Below, piece by piece: positions 6,306 through 12,308 of a DNA stretch of 12,308 nucleotides. The stretch covers positions 1 through 12,308 of the forward strand of contig DATAYA010000169.1 in NCBI GenBank assembly GCA_036272815.1. The letters are read 5' to 3'. This stretch comes from DATAYA01 sp036272815. GTDB lineage: Bacteria; Pseudomonadota; Alphaproteobacteria; Acetobacterales; Acetobacteraceae. A program made the translations under genes and the position numbers. The notes beneath the pieces were generated by a model, which was given only the letters and a program-made list of their open reading frames with translations, searched no databases and had not been told where the DNA came from. Within the stretch, counting starts at the first letter, position 1. Each line of letters starts with the position of its first letter.

Positions 6306-7792
6306 GCGGCGCCGCCCTCGCCCGCGCTGCCTTCGTAGGCATCCGCCACCATCCGGTCGAGCAGCCGCACGCCGAAGGCGGTCGCGCCCTTGGGCGTCAC
6401 GGGCGCGTCCTTGGTCGCCCAGGCCATCCCCGCGATGTCGAGATGCGCCCACGGGCAGTCACCCACGAAGCGGGCAAGGAACTGCGCCGCGGTGATGGCG
6501 CCGCCCGGCCGGCCGCCGACGTTCTTCATGTCGGCGATGTCGGACTTGATGAGCTTGTCGTAACCCTCGTCGAGCGGCATCCGCCATAGCTTCTCGCCCG
6601 ACGCGCGCCCGGCCTTCAGCAGCCGCTCCGCGAGCGCGTCGTCATTGCAGAACAGGCCGGCGTGCTCGTGGCCGAGGCTGATGATGATCGCCCCCGTTAA
6701 CGTCGCGAGGTCGACCATGAAGCGCGGCTTGAACCGCTCCCGGCAATAGGACAGCAGATCGGCCAGCACCAGCCGCCCTTCGGCATCGGTGTTGATGACC
6801 TCGACGGTCTGGCCGGAATGAGTGCGCACCACATCACCCGGCCGCTGCGCCGTCGCGGAGGGCATGTTCTCGACCAGTCCCACGATGCCGACCGCATCGA
6901 CCGCCGCGCGCCGCCCGGCGAGCGCTGCCATCAGCCCGACCACCGCGGCCGAGCCGGCCATGTCCCATTTCATGTCCTCCATGCCGCCGGCGGGCTTGAT
7001 GCTGATGCCGCCGGTGTCGAAGGTGACGCCCTTGCCGACGAAGGCGAGCGGCGTGCCCGAGGCGCCGGGTCCGCGCCAGCGCATCACCACCATCCGTGCC
7101 TCGCGGGCGCTGCCCATCGCGACGCCGAGGAGGGCGCCGAAGCCGAGCGCCTCCAGCTCCTTCGGCTCCATCACCTCGACCTCCAGGCCGAGCCGGGTCA
7201 GCTCCTGGCAGCGGCGTGCCATCTCGGCGGGGAAGAGCACGTTGGCCGGCTCGCTCACCAGGTCGCGCGCAATCGCGACCCCCTCCGCGACGGCACGCCC
7301 GCGACGCCACGCCGCCTCTGCCGCGGCCAGGTCGGCCGCAAGCACCGAAAGCCGGGCCAGCTTCGGCTTGTCCTCCTCCGCCTCCTTCGTGCGGTAGCGG
7401 TCGAAACGGTAGCGCGCGAGACTGGCCCCGAGCGCCGCGGCGGCCGCCTGCGCGGCGTCCAGGCTGTCGGCGGCCAACGCCGCGGTCCCGTCCTGCGCCA
7501 GCGCGGTCGCGGCCCGGCCGCCGGCTTCCTCGACCGCGTGCGACGTGAGGTCTTCCGGTTTGCCGAGCCCGACCGCAACGACCCGCGACAGCCCGCCGCC
7601 GGGAGCCAAAATGGTCGCGGACTTGCCTTTGGCGCCAGTGAACCGCGCCGCCTCCAGCGCACGCATGATGCCGCCGCCGGTGGCCTTGTCCGCCGCCGCC
7701 CACAGCCCCGACGGGGCGGCCCCCTCGGCGATCAGCAGGGCAAGCGCGCCGCTGGTGGGCAACTTGGCGGGGGCGAAGGCGATCTCGATCAT
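6302..7792 (-). CDS. pepA: Leucyl aminopeptidase (peptidase family M17)
   Basis: This 496-residue cytoplasmic enzyme removes N-terminal residues from peptides using two metal ions. The N-terminal macro-like domain covers roughly residues 1-150 and the catalytic domain the rest. Metal ligands and catalytic residues match the E. coli PepA pattern: K254 (in VGKGVTFDTGG), D259, K266, D277, D336, E338 and R340. The last three lie in the M17 signature NTDAEGRL at 334-341. Length is normal. The start at ATG 7792 leaves a 93-base gap from the radical SAM gene, with a plausible promoter. holC follows with overlapping stop and start codons, a pepA-holC order common in alphaproteobacteria. Some E. coli-type PepA proteins also bind DNA; nothing here shows whether this one does. 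Confidence 0.96.
   Translation of the reverse strand: MIEIAFAPAKLPTSGALALLIAEGAAPSGLWAAADKATGGGIMRALEAARFTGAKGKSATILAPGGGLSRVVAVGLGKPEDLTSHAVEEAGGRAATALAQDGTAALAADSLDAAQAAAAALGASLARYRFDRYRTKEAEEDKPKLARLSVLAADLAAAEAAWRRGRAVAEGVAIARDLVSEPANVLFPAEMARRCQELTRLGLEVEVMEPKELEALGFGALLGVAMGSAREARMVVMRWRGPGASGTPLAFVGKGVTFDTGGISIKPAGGMEDMKWDMAGSAAVVGLMAALAGRRAAVDAVGIVGLVENMPSATAQRPGDVVRTHSGQTVEVINTDAEGRLVLADLLSYCRERFKPRFMVDLATLTGAIIISLGHEHAGLFCNDDALAERLLKAGRASGEKLWRMPLDEGYDKLIKSDIADMKNVGGRPGGAITAAQFLARFVGDCPWAHLDIAGMAWATKDAPVTPKGATAFGVRLLDRMVADAYEGSAGEGGAA
6315..6319 (-). promoter_or_regulatory. Candidate ribosome binding site for holC
   Basis: GAGGG on the minus strand, inside the 3' end of pepA, ends nine bases before the inferred CTG start. 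It supports initiation at the CTGA overlap, although GC-rich sequence produces such matches by chance. Confidence 0.4.
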
Positions 7793-7826
7793 GGCGGGCT
7801 GCGTCTCCGTGCGGGCTGGGGGTCGG

Positions 7827-7855
7827 ACTGTAGCAGCCGGCGGAGGCTTTGCCAG
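7827..7855 (-). promoter_or_regulatory. Possible sigma-70-type promoter for pepA-holC
   Basis: Reading the minus strand, CTGGCA (4 of 6 to the -35 consensus) is separated by exactly 17 bases from TACAGT (4 of 6 to the -10 consensus). It sits in the 93-base gap after the radical SAM gene and would give a leader of roughly 28 bases before ATG 7792. The matches are modest, so this is only a candidate. Without it, pepA could be read through from the upstream pair. Confidence 0.3.
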
Positions 7856-7885
7856 GGTTGAAGGAAGTCGCCCGGGCCTGTCCGT

Positions 7886-9013
7886 TCAGGCGGATACGGC
7901 GACCTTCCGCCGGGCCGCCAGCCGTGTCAGCCGCGAGCCGTTCTCCAGGATGGCGCCCAGGGCCGCGAAGTTGCGGCGGTCGGCCAGCGCCGAGAGAATG
8001 GCACCGGGGCGGCCGTGCCGCACCCCCTCGGCCGCGTCCCCAAGCGAGACCGCGAAGTGCAGCATCACGCTCGCGTCGCGGTAGCAATCGGTGGTGCAGG
8101 CTTGGCAACCGTCGCGCACGGTCCGGGACGCGTCGAACTCCCATACCGGGCAGATCGGGCGATCCCAGGCCTCGCACCGCCAGAGGTCGTAGGTCCAGTC
8201 CATGTAGAAATACTTGTAGCCGCCGAAGCAGGCGAATCGCTCGGCCTCGCCGCGCAGCCGGCGCTGCATGTCGGCAACCGACGCGCGCGGGTTATGCACC
8301 GGGAGGGTCTGCCGCAGTGCGTTGACCTGCTCGAAGGCGACGAGCAGACGCTCCGGCGTCAGGTCGACCAAATCGCTCTCCGCCGACCACGCCAACGAGG
8401 ACGAGCCGAGCGCCGCCTGCCTCGGGTACGAGAACGTCACCGCGGCGAAGCCGAGTTCCACCAGGAAACGGCCGAGCGCCTCGTAGTCGTCGACCAGCTT
8501 GCTCATCGTCACCGAGGCGATTGGCAGCATCCCGAGTGCCGGCATCCGCCGATTGGCCTCGGCTATGCGCGCGCAGACGCCCTTCAGGCCGCGGTTGCGC
8601 TCATGCACGGCGGCGTCGGCGGCGTCGATCGAGGTGAACACCGTCTTGATGCCGGCCTCCGCGAGCCGGTCGAGCTTGTCCGGTAGCTGCCAGCCGTTGG
8701 TCACCAGCGTCGGTTGCATCCCGAGCCGCAGCGCGGTCGCGGCCATCTCGGCGATGCGCGGGTGCAGCAGCGGCTCGCCGCCCATGAAGGTGACGTAGCG
8801 GACGTCGGCACGCTCGCGCAGGATGGCGAGCGCCGCCTCCAGCCGGTCCGCGTCCATCCAGCGCCGGTCGGTGACGAAGCCCTTGTCGTGCGCGTAGTTG
8901 CAGAAGTCGCAGGTCGCGTTGCAGACGTTGGTGACCGAGACGTTGCACACCGCCGGACCGCCGCGGGCAATCAGCCGCATCACGTCGCCGAAGCCCGAAC
9001 CGAAGGCGCTCAT
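7886..9013 (-). CDS. Radical SAM protein of unknown substrate with C-terminal cysteine cluster (SPASM-like)
   Basis: This 375-residue enzyme carries the radical SAM signature CNATCDFC (C31, C35, C38; CX3CX2C), which holds the 4Fe-4S cluster that cleaves S-adenosylmethionine. The SAM-binding GGEP motif follows at 78-81. The C-terminal third has six cysteines (C262, C280, C288, C303, C306, C310), including CX2CX3C, suggesting one or more auxiliary Fe-S clusters as in SPASM or twitch domains. Start ATG 9013 has a GAGGAG site seven bases upstream and overlaps the stop of the HpnL-like gene in an ATGA, so the two are translationally coupled. It is not recognisably HpnH, the hopanoid radical SAM protein, and the window shows no small peptide substrate gene. 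The enzyme class is sure; the reaction is unknown. Confidence 0.88.
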   Translation of the reverse strand: MSAFGSGFGDVMRLIARGGPAVCNVSVTNVCNATCDFCNYAHDKGFVTDRRWMDADRLEAALAILRERADVRYVTFMGGEPLLHPRIAEMAATALRLGMQPTLVTNGWQLPDKLDRLAEAGIKTVFTSIDAADAAVHERNRGLKGVCARIAEANRRMPALGMLPIASVTMSKLVDDYEALGRFLVELGFAAVTFSYPRQAALGSSSLAWSAESDLVDLTPERLLVAFEQVNALRQTLPVHNPRASVADMQRRLRGEAERFACFGGYKYFYMDWTYDLWRCEAWDRPICPVWEFDASRTVRDGCQACTTDCYRDASVMLHFAVSLGDAAEGVRHGRPGAILSALADRRNFAALGAILENGSRLTRLAARRKVAVSA

Positions 9014-10056
9014 TTGATCTCTCCTCGTTCTCCGTGCCGGTACACCAGCAACACCGGGAACCCGAACAACAATCCCCGCACCCGCCGGACCAGCGCCACG
9101 ACCAGCGCCGGCTCGGGTGGTACGCCCACCAGCGCGCAAGCGCCGATGATCGCACCTTCCTGGATGCCTACCGCGCCCGGCACCACGAAGCCCACCGTGC
9201 GCAGCGCCTGGGCAAGGCTCTCGATTATGACGCCGTCCGCGAGACTGACATCGTGGCCCAGCAGGTGCAGGACGCCCGCGATCTCCAGCGACCCGAGCAC
9301 CCATGAGGTCGTATGGCAGAGCGCGGCAACCAGCAACGTGCGCGGCTGCGTGTGGAGTTGTCGGATTGCCTGCTGCACCTCGTCGATCCGGTCGATCGCG
9401 GCGGCCGACCAGCGTCGGGTCAATGGCCGCAGCAGGGAGCGCAGGCGGGCGAGCGGCAGGCGGCGCTGCACCAGCACCATGGTCGCGACCGCCAGCGACC
9501 CGAGCGCCACGCTCGCCGCCAGCGCATCCGCCAGGCCATGGCTGCCCCGCATGGCCAGCAGCAGGCCGATCCCGGCCAGAGTAAACAAAAGCTGCGTCGT
9601 CGCCTCGACCGTCATATCGACCGTGGCCGTCGCGGCGGCGATGCGCGCTGGCAGGCGGTGGCGCATCAGCAGGCGCGCCGCGAGCGCCTGTCCGAGCAGG
9701 GCGCCGGCCGGCAACAGCGAATCGAAACCCTCCCGATACCATCGCAGCCGCACCATCAGCGATATGCCCGGCCGCCGTTCGCGGCCGATCAGAGAGCGCC
9801 AGGCCAGTGCGGTCGCCAGGATCTGAGCCAGATGGACCACCGCCGAGATACCAAGCGCGGCAGGGGTCTCACGGATCGCATCGCGCACGCCGGGGAGGTC
9901 GCCGCGGTTCAGCCACGCCAGCACGACGAGGAGCAGCAGACCCACGCCGGTCGCCTTGGCGAAGCGGAGCGCACGGGCGTTCGGTGTGGGCCCGATCGGC
10001 GGCAGGTCGATGTCGGCGCGATCCGCGAGATCACGGCCCGGTCCGTCATCCGGCAT
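9010..10056 (-). CDS. HpnL-like integral membrane protein (lysylphosphatidylglycerol synthase TM-region/flippase-like family)
   Basis: This 348-residue polytopic inner-membrane protein has hydrophobic segments near residues 35-49, 65-88, 112-130, 152-169, 176-196, 240-266, 283-312 and 316-338. Recalled hallmarks of the HpnL group within the LPG-synthase TM/UPF0104 superfamily are LRWYREGFDSLLPAG at 104-118, VDMTVEATTQL at 146-156, SWVLGSLEIAG at 251-261, and ESLAQALRTVGFVVPGAVGIQEG at 279-301, which marks the conserved C-terminal part. HpnL genes are often hopanoid-associated, and relatives are thought to move lipid-linked substrates across membranes. The N-terminus carries about 30 extra polar residues before the first helix. 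It is first in its operon, its TGA overlapping the ATG of the radical SAM gene. No hopanoid cyclase lies in this window, so the lipid role is inference. Confidence 0.82.
   Translation of the reverse strand: MPDDGPGRDLADRADIDLPPIGPTPNARALRFAKATGVGLLLLVVLAWLNRGDLPGVRDAIRETPAALGISAVVHLAQILATALAWRSLIGRERRPGISLMVRLRWYREGFDSLLPAGALLGQALAARLLMRHRLPARIAAATATVDMTVEATTQLLFTLAGIGLLLAMRGSHGLADALAASVALGSLAVATMVLVQRRLPLARLRSLLRPLTRRWSAAAIDRIDEVQQAIRQLHTQPRTLLVAALCHTTSWVLGSLEIAGVLHLLGHDVSLADGVIIESLAQALRTVGFVVPGAVGIQEGAIIGACALVGVPPEPALVVALVRRVRGLLFGFPVLLVYRHGERGEIK
9021..9026 (-). promoter_or_regulatory. Ribosome binding site for the radical SAM gene
   Basis: GAGGAG on the minus strand ends seven bases before ATG 9013. 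It fixes the start and rejects the much longer reading frame that runs up to 9742 through the HpnL-like gene. Confidence 0.7.
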
Positions 10057-10255
10057 TGCCGGGCCGCCATTTGCAGCGTGCAGCGTTCATCCGCATGGCT
10101 CCCATGCCGGACTGCGGCAGGCAACCCCCGGCCGCGCGTCAGATCCTGCCGATCCCACGCAAACCAAACTCAAAGGATTTCAATAGTTCCGCCTTTCGTT
10201 GGGCCGAGGGGCGCAGCCCCTTGCCTTCTCCTCGCGGAGACCTAAAGCACACCGC
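10057..10255. other. Divergent intergenic region between the HpnL-like gene and cysQ
   Basis: This 199-base region should hold promoters for both the leftward HpnL-like/radical SAM unit and the rightward cysQ-sua5 unit. Base composition drops clearly in GC around 10157-10200 relative to everything else nearby. I could not fix a convincing -35/-10 pair on either strand. No open frame here resembles a protein. Confidence 0.45.
10207..10221. repeat. Small perfect hairpin, possibly part of a dispersed extragenic palindrome
   Basis: AGGGGC and GCCCCT form a perfect six-base stem around a three-base loop (GCA). It directly follows the lower-GC tract 10161-10200 and precedes cysQ by 34 bases. No T-run follows on either strand, so it is not a standard terminator. 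GGGGCGCAGCCCC-like palindromes next to AT-richer tracts are reminiscent of dispersed intergenic elements in Acetobacteraceae genomes, but only one copy is present here, so repeat status is inference. Confidence 0.35.
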
Positions 10256-11035
10256 ATGACCGACGACGCCCTGCTCGCGCTGGCCGCCGACCTCGCCCGC
10301 GAGGCTGGCGCCGTGATCCTCGCCATCCGCGCGCGCGGCTTCACCACCGAGCGCAAGCCCGACGCCTCCCCTGTCACCGAGGCCGACCACGCCGCCGAGG
10401 CGCTGATCCTGCGCGGCCTGCGCGCGGCGGCACCCGACGTGCCCGTGGTCGCGGAAGAGGAAATGGCGGCGGGACACGTTGTCGCGCGGGCGGAAACCTT
10501 CTGGCTGGTCGACCCGCTCGACGGCACTAAGGAATTCGCCGCCGGCCGGGATGATTTCACCGTCAACATCGCCCTCCTGCGCGACGGGCGCCCGGTGCTC
10601 GGCGTCGTCGGCGTGCCGGCGCAGGACGCGCTCTATCGCGGCCGCGTGGGCGCAGGCGCATCGCGGACGGACGCGGACGGCACGCGGCCGATCGCCGCCC
10701 GGCTGCCGCCGACCGACGGTCTGGCCGTGCTCGCCTCCCGCAGCCATGCGAACCTGCCGGCGCTGGCGGAGCACCTCGCCGGCCAGCCGGTCGCCTCGAT
10801 CGGCAATGTCGGCTCGTCGGTCAAGTTCTGCCGGCTCGCGGAAGGGGCCGCCGACCTCTACCCGCGCTTCGGCCGGACGATGGAATGGGACACGGCGGCG
10901 GGGCAGGCGGTGCTGGAGGCAGCCGGCGGCGCGGTTCGCACGGAAGACGGCGCACCACTGGCCTACGGCAAGCCCGGCTGGGAAAACCCTTTCTTTTTTG
11001 CGACTGGTCGGCGCCCGGGACCGCGCGCGGGGTGA
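10256..11035 (+). CDS. cysQ: 3'(2'),5'-bisphosphate nucleotidase CysQ (inositol monophosphatase superfamily)
   Basis: This 259-residue cytoplasmic phosphatase converts 3'-phosphoadenosine 5'-phosphate, the by-product of sulfate assimilation and sulfotransfer, to AMP and phosphate. Metal-binding motifs of the superfamily are present: the EEE acidic cluster at 67-69, WLVDPLDGTKEF at 83-94 (D86, D89, G90, T91) and WDTAAGQAVLEAAGG at 211-225 (D212). DGTKEF rather than DGTxNF is typical of CysQ and not of inositol monophosphatase. Start ATG 10256 gives the usual CysQ N-terminus; a GGAGA site lies 15 bases upstream, a rather long spacing. The stop TGA overlaps the GTG start of the Sua5 gene, so the two are co-translated. 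The substrate is assigned from family resemblance. Confidence 0.92.
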   Translation: MTDDALLALAADLAREAGAVILAIRARGFTTERKPDASPVTEADHAAEALILRGLRAAAPDVPVVAEEEMAAGHVVARAETFWLVDPLDGTKEFAAGRDDFTVNIALLRDGRPVLGVVGVPAQDALYRGRVGAGASRTDADGTRPIAARLPPTDGLAVLASRSHANLPALAEHLAGQPVASIGNVGSSVKFCRLAEGAADLYPRFGRTMEWDTAAGQAVLEAAGGAVRTEDGAPLAYGKPGWENPFFFATGRRPGPRAG

Positions 11036-12099
11036 GCGGGACCGAGCGCCTCGCACCGGACGCCTCCGGCCTCGCGCGGGCGGCGGTACTGCTGCGTGCG
11101 GGCGCACTGGTCGCCTTTCCGACCGAGACTGTCTACGGCCTTGGCGCCGACGCGACCGACGCCCGTGCCGTCGCCGCCGTCTTCGCCGCCAAGGATCGCC
11201 CGCGCTTCAACCCGCTGATCGCACATTATCCCGATCCTGACGCAGCCTGGCGTGACGTGGCGCCGGACGAGCGCGCCCGCGTCCTCGCCGACGCGTTCTG
11301 GCCCGGCCCGCTGACGTTGGTGCTGCCGAGGCGCCCGGACAGCCGCGTCGCGGCACTCGCCGCCGCCGGCCTGGACACGCTCGCCGTGCGGGTGCCGGAG
11401 CACCCGGCGGCACATGCGCTGCTGGCACTGGTCGGCCGGCCGGTCGCGGCGCCGTCGGCCAACCGCTCCGGCGCGGTCAGCCCGACCACGGCCGCGCATG
11501 TGCTCGACGGGCTGGACGGCCGGATCGCCGCGGTGCTGGACGCGGGCCCCTGCGCGGTCGGGGTAGAGTCGACGGTGCTCGACCTCTCCGGCGGGCCGCC
11601 GCGCCTGCTGCGGCCCGGCGGCCTGCCGGCCGAGGCGATCGAGGCCGCGATCGGGACGGTGGCGCACGGCCCCGGCGACGCGGTGCTGCGCGGCCCCGGC
11701 CAGCTCGCCTCGCACTACGCGCCGAGCCTGCCGGTGCGGCTCGCGGCACGCTCGGCCGGGCCGCAGGAGGCGCTGCTGGCGTTCGGACCGGCCGCGCCCG
11801 CGCCGCTGGCCTATAATCTCAGCGAGCGGGGCGACCTGCTGGAAGCGGCGCAGCGCCTGTTCGCCGGCCTGCGCTGGCTAGACGAGGAAGGGCGCCGCCG
11901 CGGCCTCCGCGGCATCGCGACGATGGAGGTTCCGGAGCGGGGGCTCGGGCGCGCGATCAACGACCGCCTCGCGCGCGCCGCCGCACCCCGCTGCACCCTC
12001 TCAGGTGAGATGCGGTCGTTCCAGCCAGTCGGCGCGGCCCATCTCGACCAGCCGCGAGACGGTTCGCGCGAAGGCAGGGTCGATGGCGCCGGGCCATAG
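11032..12099 (+). CDS. L-threonylcarbamoyladenylate synthase (Sua5/YrdC/TsaC family) with C-terminal extension
   Basis: This enzyme makes threonylcarbamoyl-AMP from threonine, bicarbonate and ATP for the t6A modification of tRNAs reading ANN codons. The YrdC domain spans about residues 15-205, with FPTETVYGLGADA at 29-41, KDRPRFNPLI at 54-63 (the KxR motif) and PSANRSG at 141-147 (SxN motif). A Sua5 linker and domain follow, including GPGQLASHYAP at 221-231, so this is the long Sua5 form and not the short TsaC form. GTG 11032 overlaps the cysQ stop. Homologous sequence seems to end near residue 320 (GRAINDRLARAAAPR); the frame then runs 35 residues further, through 99 bases of the convergent zapE gene. 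An earlier in-frame start at 10885 lies inside cysQ and is rejected. Confidence 0.93.
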   Translation: MSGTERLAPDASGLARAAVLLRAGALVAFPTETVYGLGADATDARAVAAVFAAKDRPRFNPLIAHYPDPDAAWRDVAPDERARVLADAFWPGPLTLVLPRRPDSRVAALAAAGLDTLAVRVPEHPAAHALLALVGRPVAAPSANRSGAVSPTTAAHVLDGLDGRIAAVLDAGPCAVGVESTVLDLSGGPPRLLRPGGLPAEAIEAAIGTVAHGPGDAVLRGPGQLASHYAPSLPVRLAARSAGPQEALLAFGPAAPAPLAYNLSERGDLLEAAQRLFAGLRWLDEEGRRRGLRGIATMEVPERGLGRAINDRLARAAAPRCTLSGEMRSFQPVGAAHLDQPRDGSREGRVDGAGP

Positions 12100-12308
12100 C
12101 GCGTCCGGCTCCGCCGCTGCCGAGGCCAGCAGCTTGACCCGGTGGTCGTACAGAGTGTCGACCAGGCGCACAAATCGCCGCGCCTGCTCGGCGCGTTCCG
12201 CCGAAAACACCGGCACGCCGTCGAGCAGCAGCGTCGGGTAGTGCGTCGCGACCGCGATGTAGTCGCCCGCGCCGAGCGGGCTTTCGCACAGCGCCGCGAA
12301 CGAGAACC
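12001..12308 (-). CDS. zapE: Cell division protein ZapE (AFG1-like ATPase), 3' end
   Basis: The last 101 codons of a minus-strand gene run off the right edge of the window. The visible product includes PLGAGDYIAVA, LLLDGVPVF, the strongly conserved VDTLYDHRVKLLASAAA and FARTVSRLVEM, all characteristic of the C-terminal part of ZapE/AFG1-like ATPases, which act at the FtsZ division ring in bacteria. The Walker motifs are in the upstream part outside the window. The stop TGA at 12001-12003 lies inside the reading frame of the convergent Sua5 gene, so the two 3' ends overlap by 99 bases. Confidence 0.9.
   Translation of the reverse strand, partial: FSFAALCESPLGAGDYIAVATHYPTLLLDGVPVFSAERAEQARRFVRLVDTLYDHRVKLLASAAAEPDALWPGAIDPAFARTVSRLVEMGRADWLERPHLT

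Noticed and set aside
4660..6342. A 560-codon minus-strand frame across ald and holC
   Set aside because: It is antisense to ald, which has all catalytic residues, and out of frame with the HolC family sequence. Long open antisense frames are common at this GC level.
6306..6452. An N-terminal extension of HolC to ATG 6452
   Set aside because: The extra 49 residues are Arg/Gly-rich out-of-frame pepA sequence, while HolC resemblance begins exactly at the CTG.
9014..9742. Extension of the radical SAM frame upstream through the HpnL-like gene
   Set aside because: The extra sequence is low-complexity Arg/Gly/Ala shadow of the membrane-protein gene, and ATG 9013 has a strong ribosome site and an ATGA overlap.
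10988..11000. T-rich run after GGGAAAACCC near the cysQ 3' end, terminator-like
   Set aside because: The stem is only three base pairs and the run encodes conserved NPFFF in CysQ. The overlapping downstream start argues for read-through.

Overview
The window is very GC-rich, with strong G/C preference at third codon positions and genes packed with 4-nt overlaps. Gene content and protein style (HolC beside PepA, HpnL-type membrane protein, Sua5 and ZapE) suggest an alphaproteobacterium, most likely Rhodospirillales/Acetobacteraceae. That placement is an inference from protein style, not a search result. I see no rRNA, tRNA, CRISPR array, transposase or phage gene, so this looks like ordinary chromosome.

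Layout. (1) 1-4541, + strand: an ABC peptide importer operon in the order ATPase (3' end only), ATPase, periplasmic binding protein, permease B, permease C. (2) 4696-5859, +: alanine dehydrogenase with all four active-site residues at canonical positions. (3) 5856-7792, - strand: leucyl aminopeptidase followed by the DNA polymerase III chi subunit, which appears to start at a CTG overlapping the pepA stop. (4) 7886-10056, -: a two-gene unit of an HpnL-type membrane protein and a radical SAM enzyme joined by an ATGA overlap. (5) 10057-10255: a divergent intergenic region with a lower-GC tract and a small hairpin. (6) 10256-12099, +: cysQ and a Sua5-type threonylcarbamoyl-AMP synthase joined by a GTGA overlap. 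(7) 12001-12308, -: the 3' end of zapE, converging on and overlapping the Sua5 gene.

How the genes fit together. The importer, the aminopeptidase and alanine dehydrogenase together could take up peptides, hydrolyse them and deaminate the released alanine to pyruvate. They lie on different strands, so this is a loose functional theme and not one operon. HolC, Sua5, CysQ and ZapE are housekeeping functions (replication clamp loader, tRNA t6A modification, PAP recycling, cell division). The least explained part is the HpnL-like/radical SAM pair. It is translationally coupled, its substrate is unknown, and it is the best candidate here for an undescribed pathway, possibly lipid or hopanoid related. 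Most other oddities are at gene ends: a CTG start, long C-terminal tails on DppC and Sua5, and convergent stop codons that overlap.
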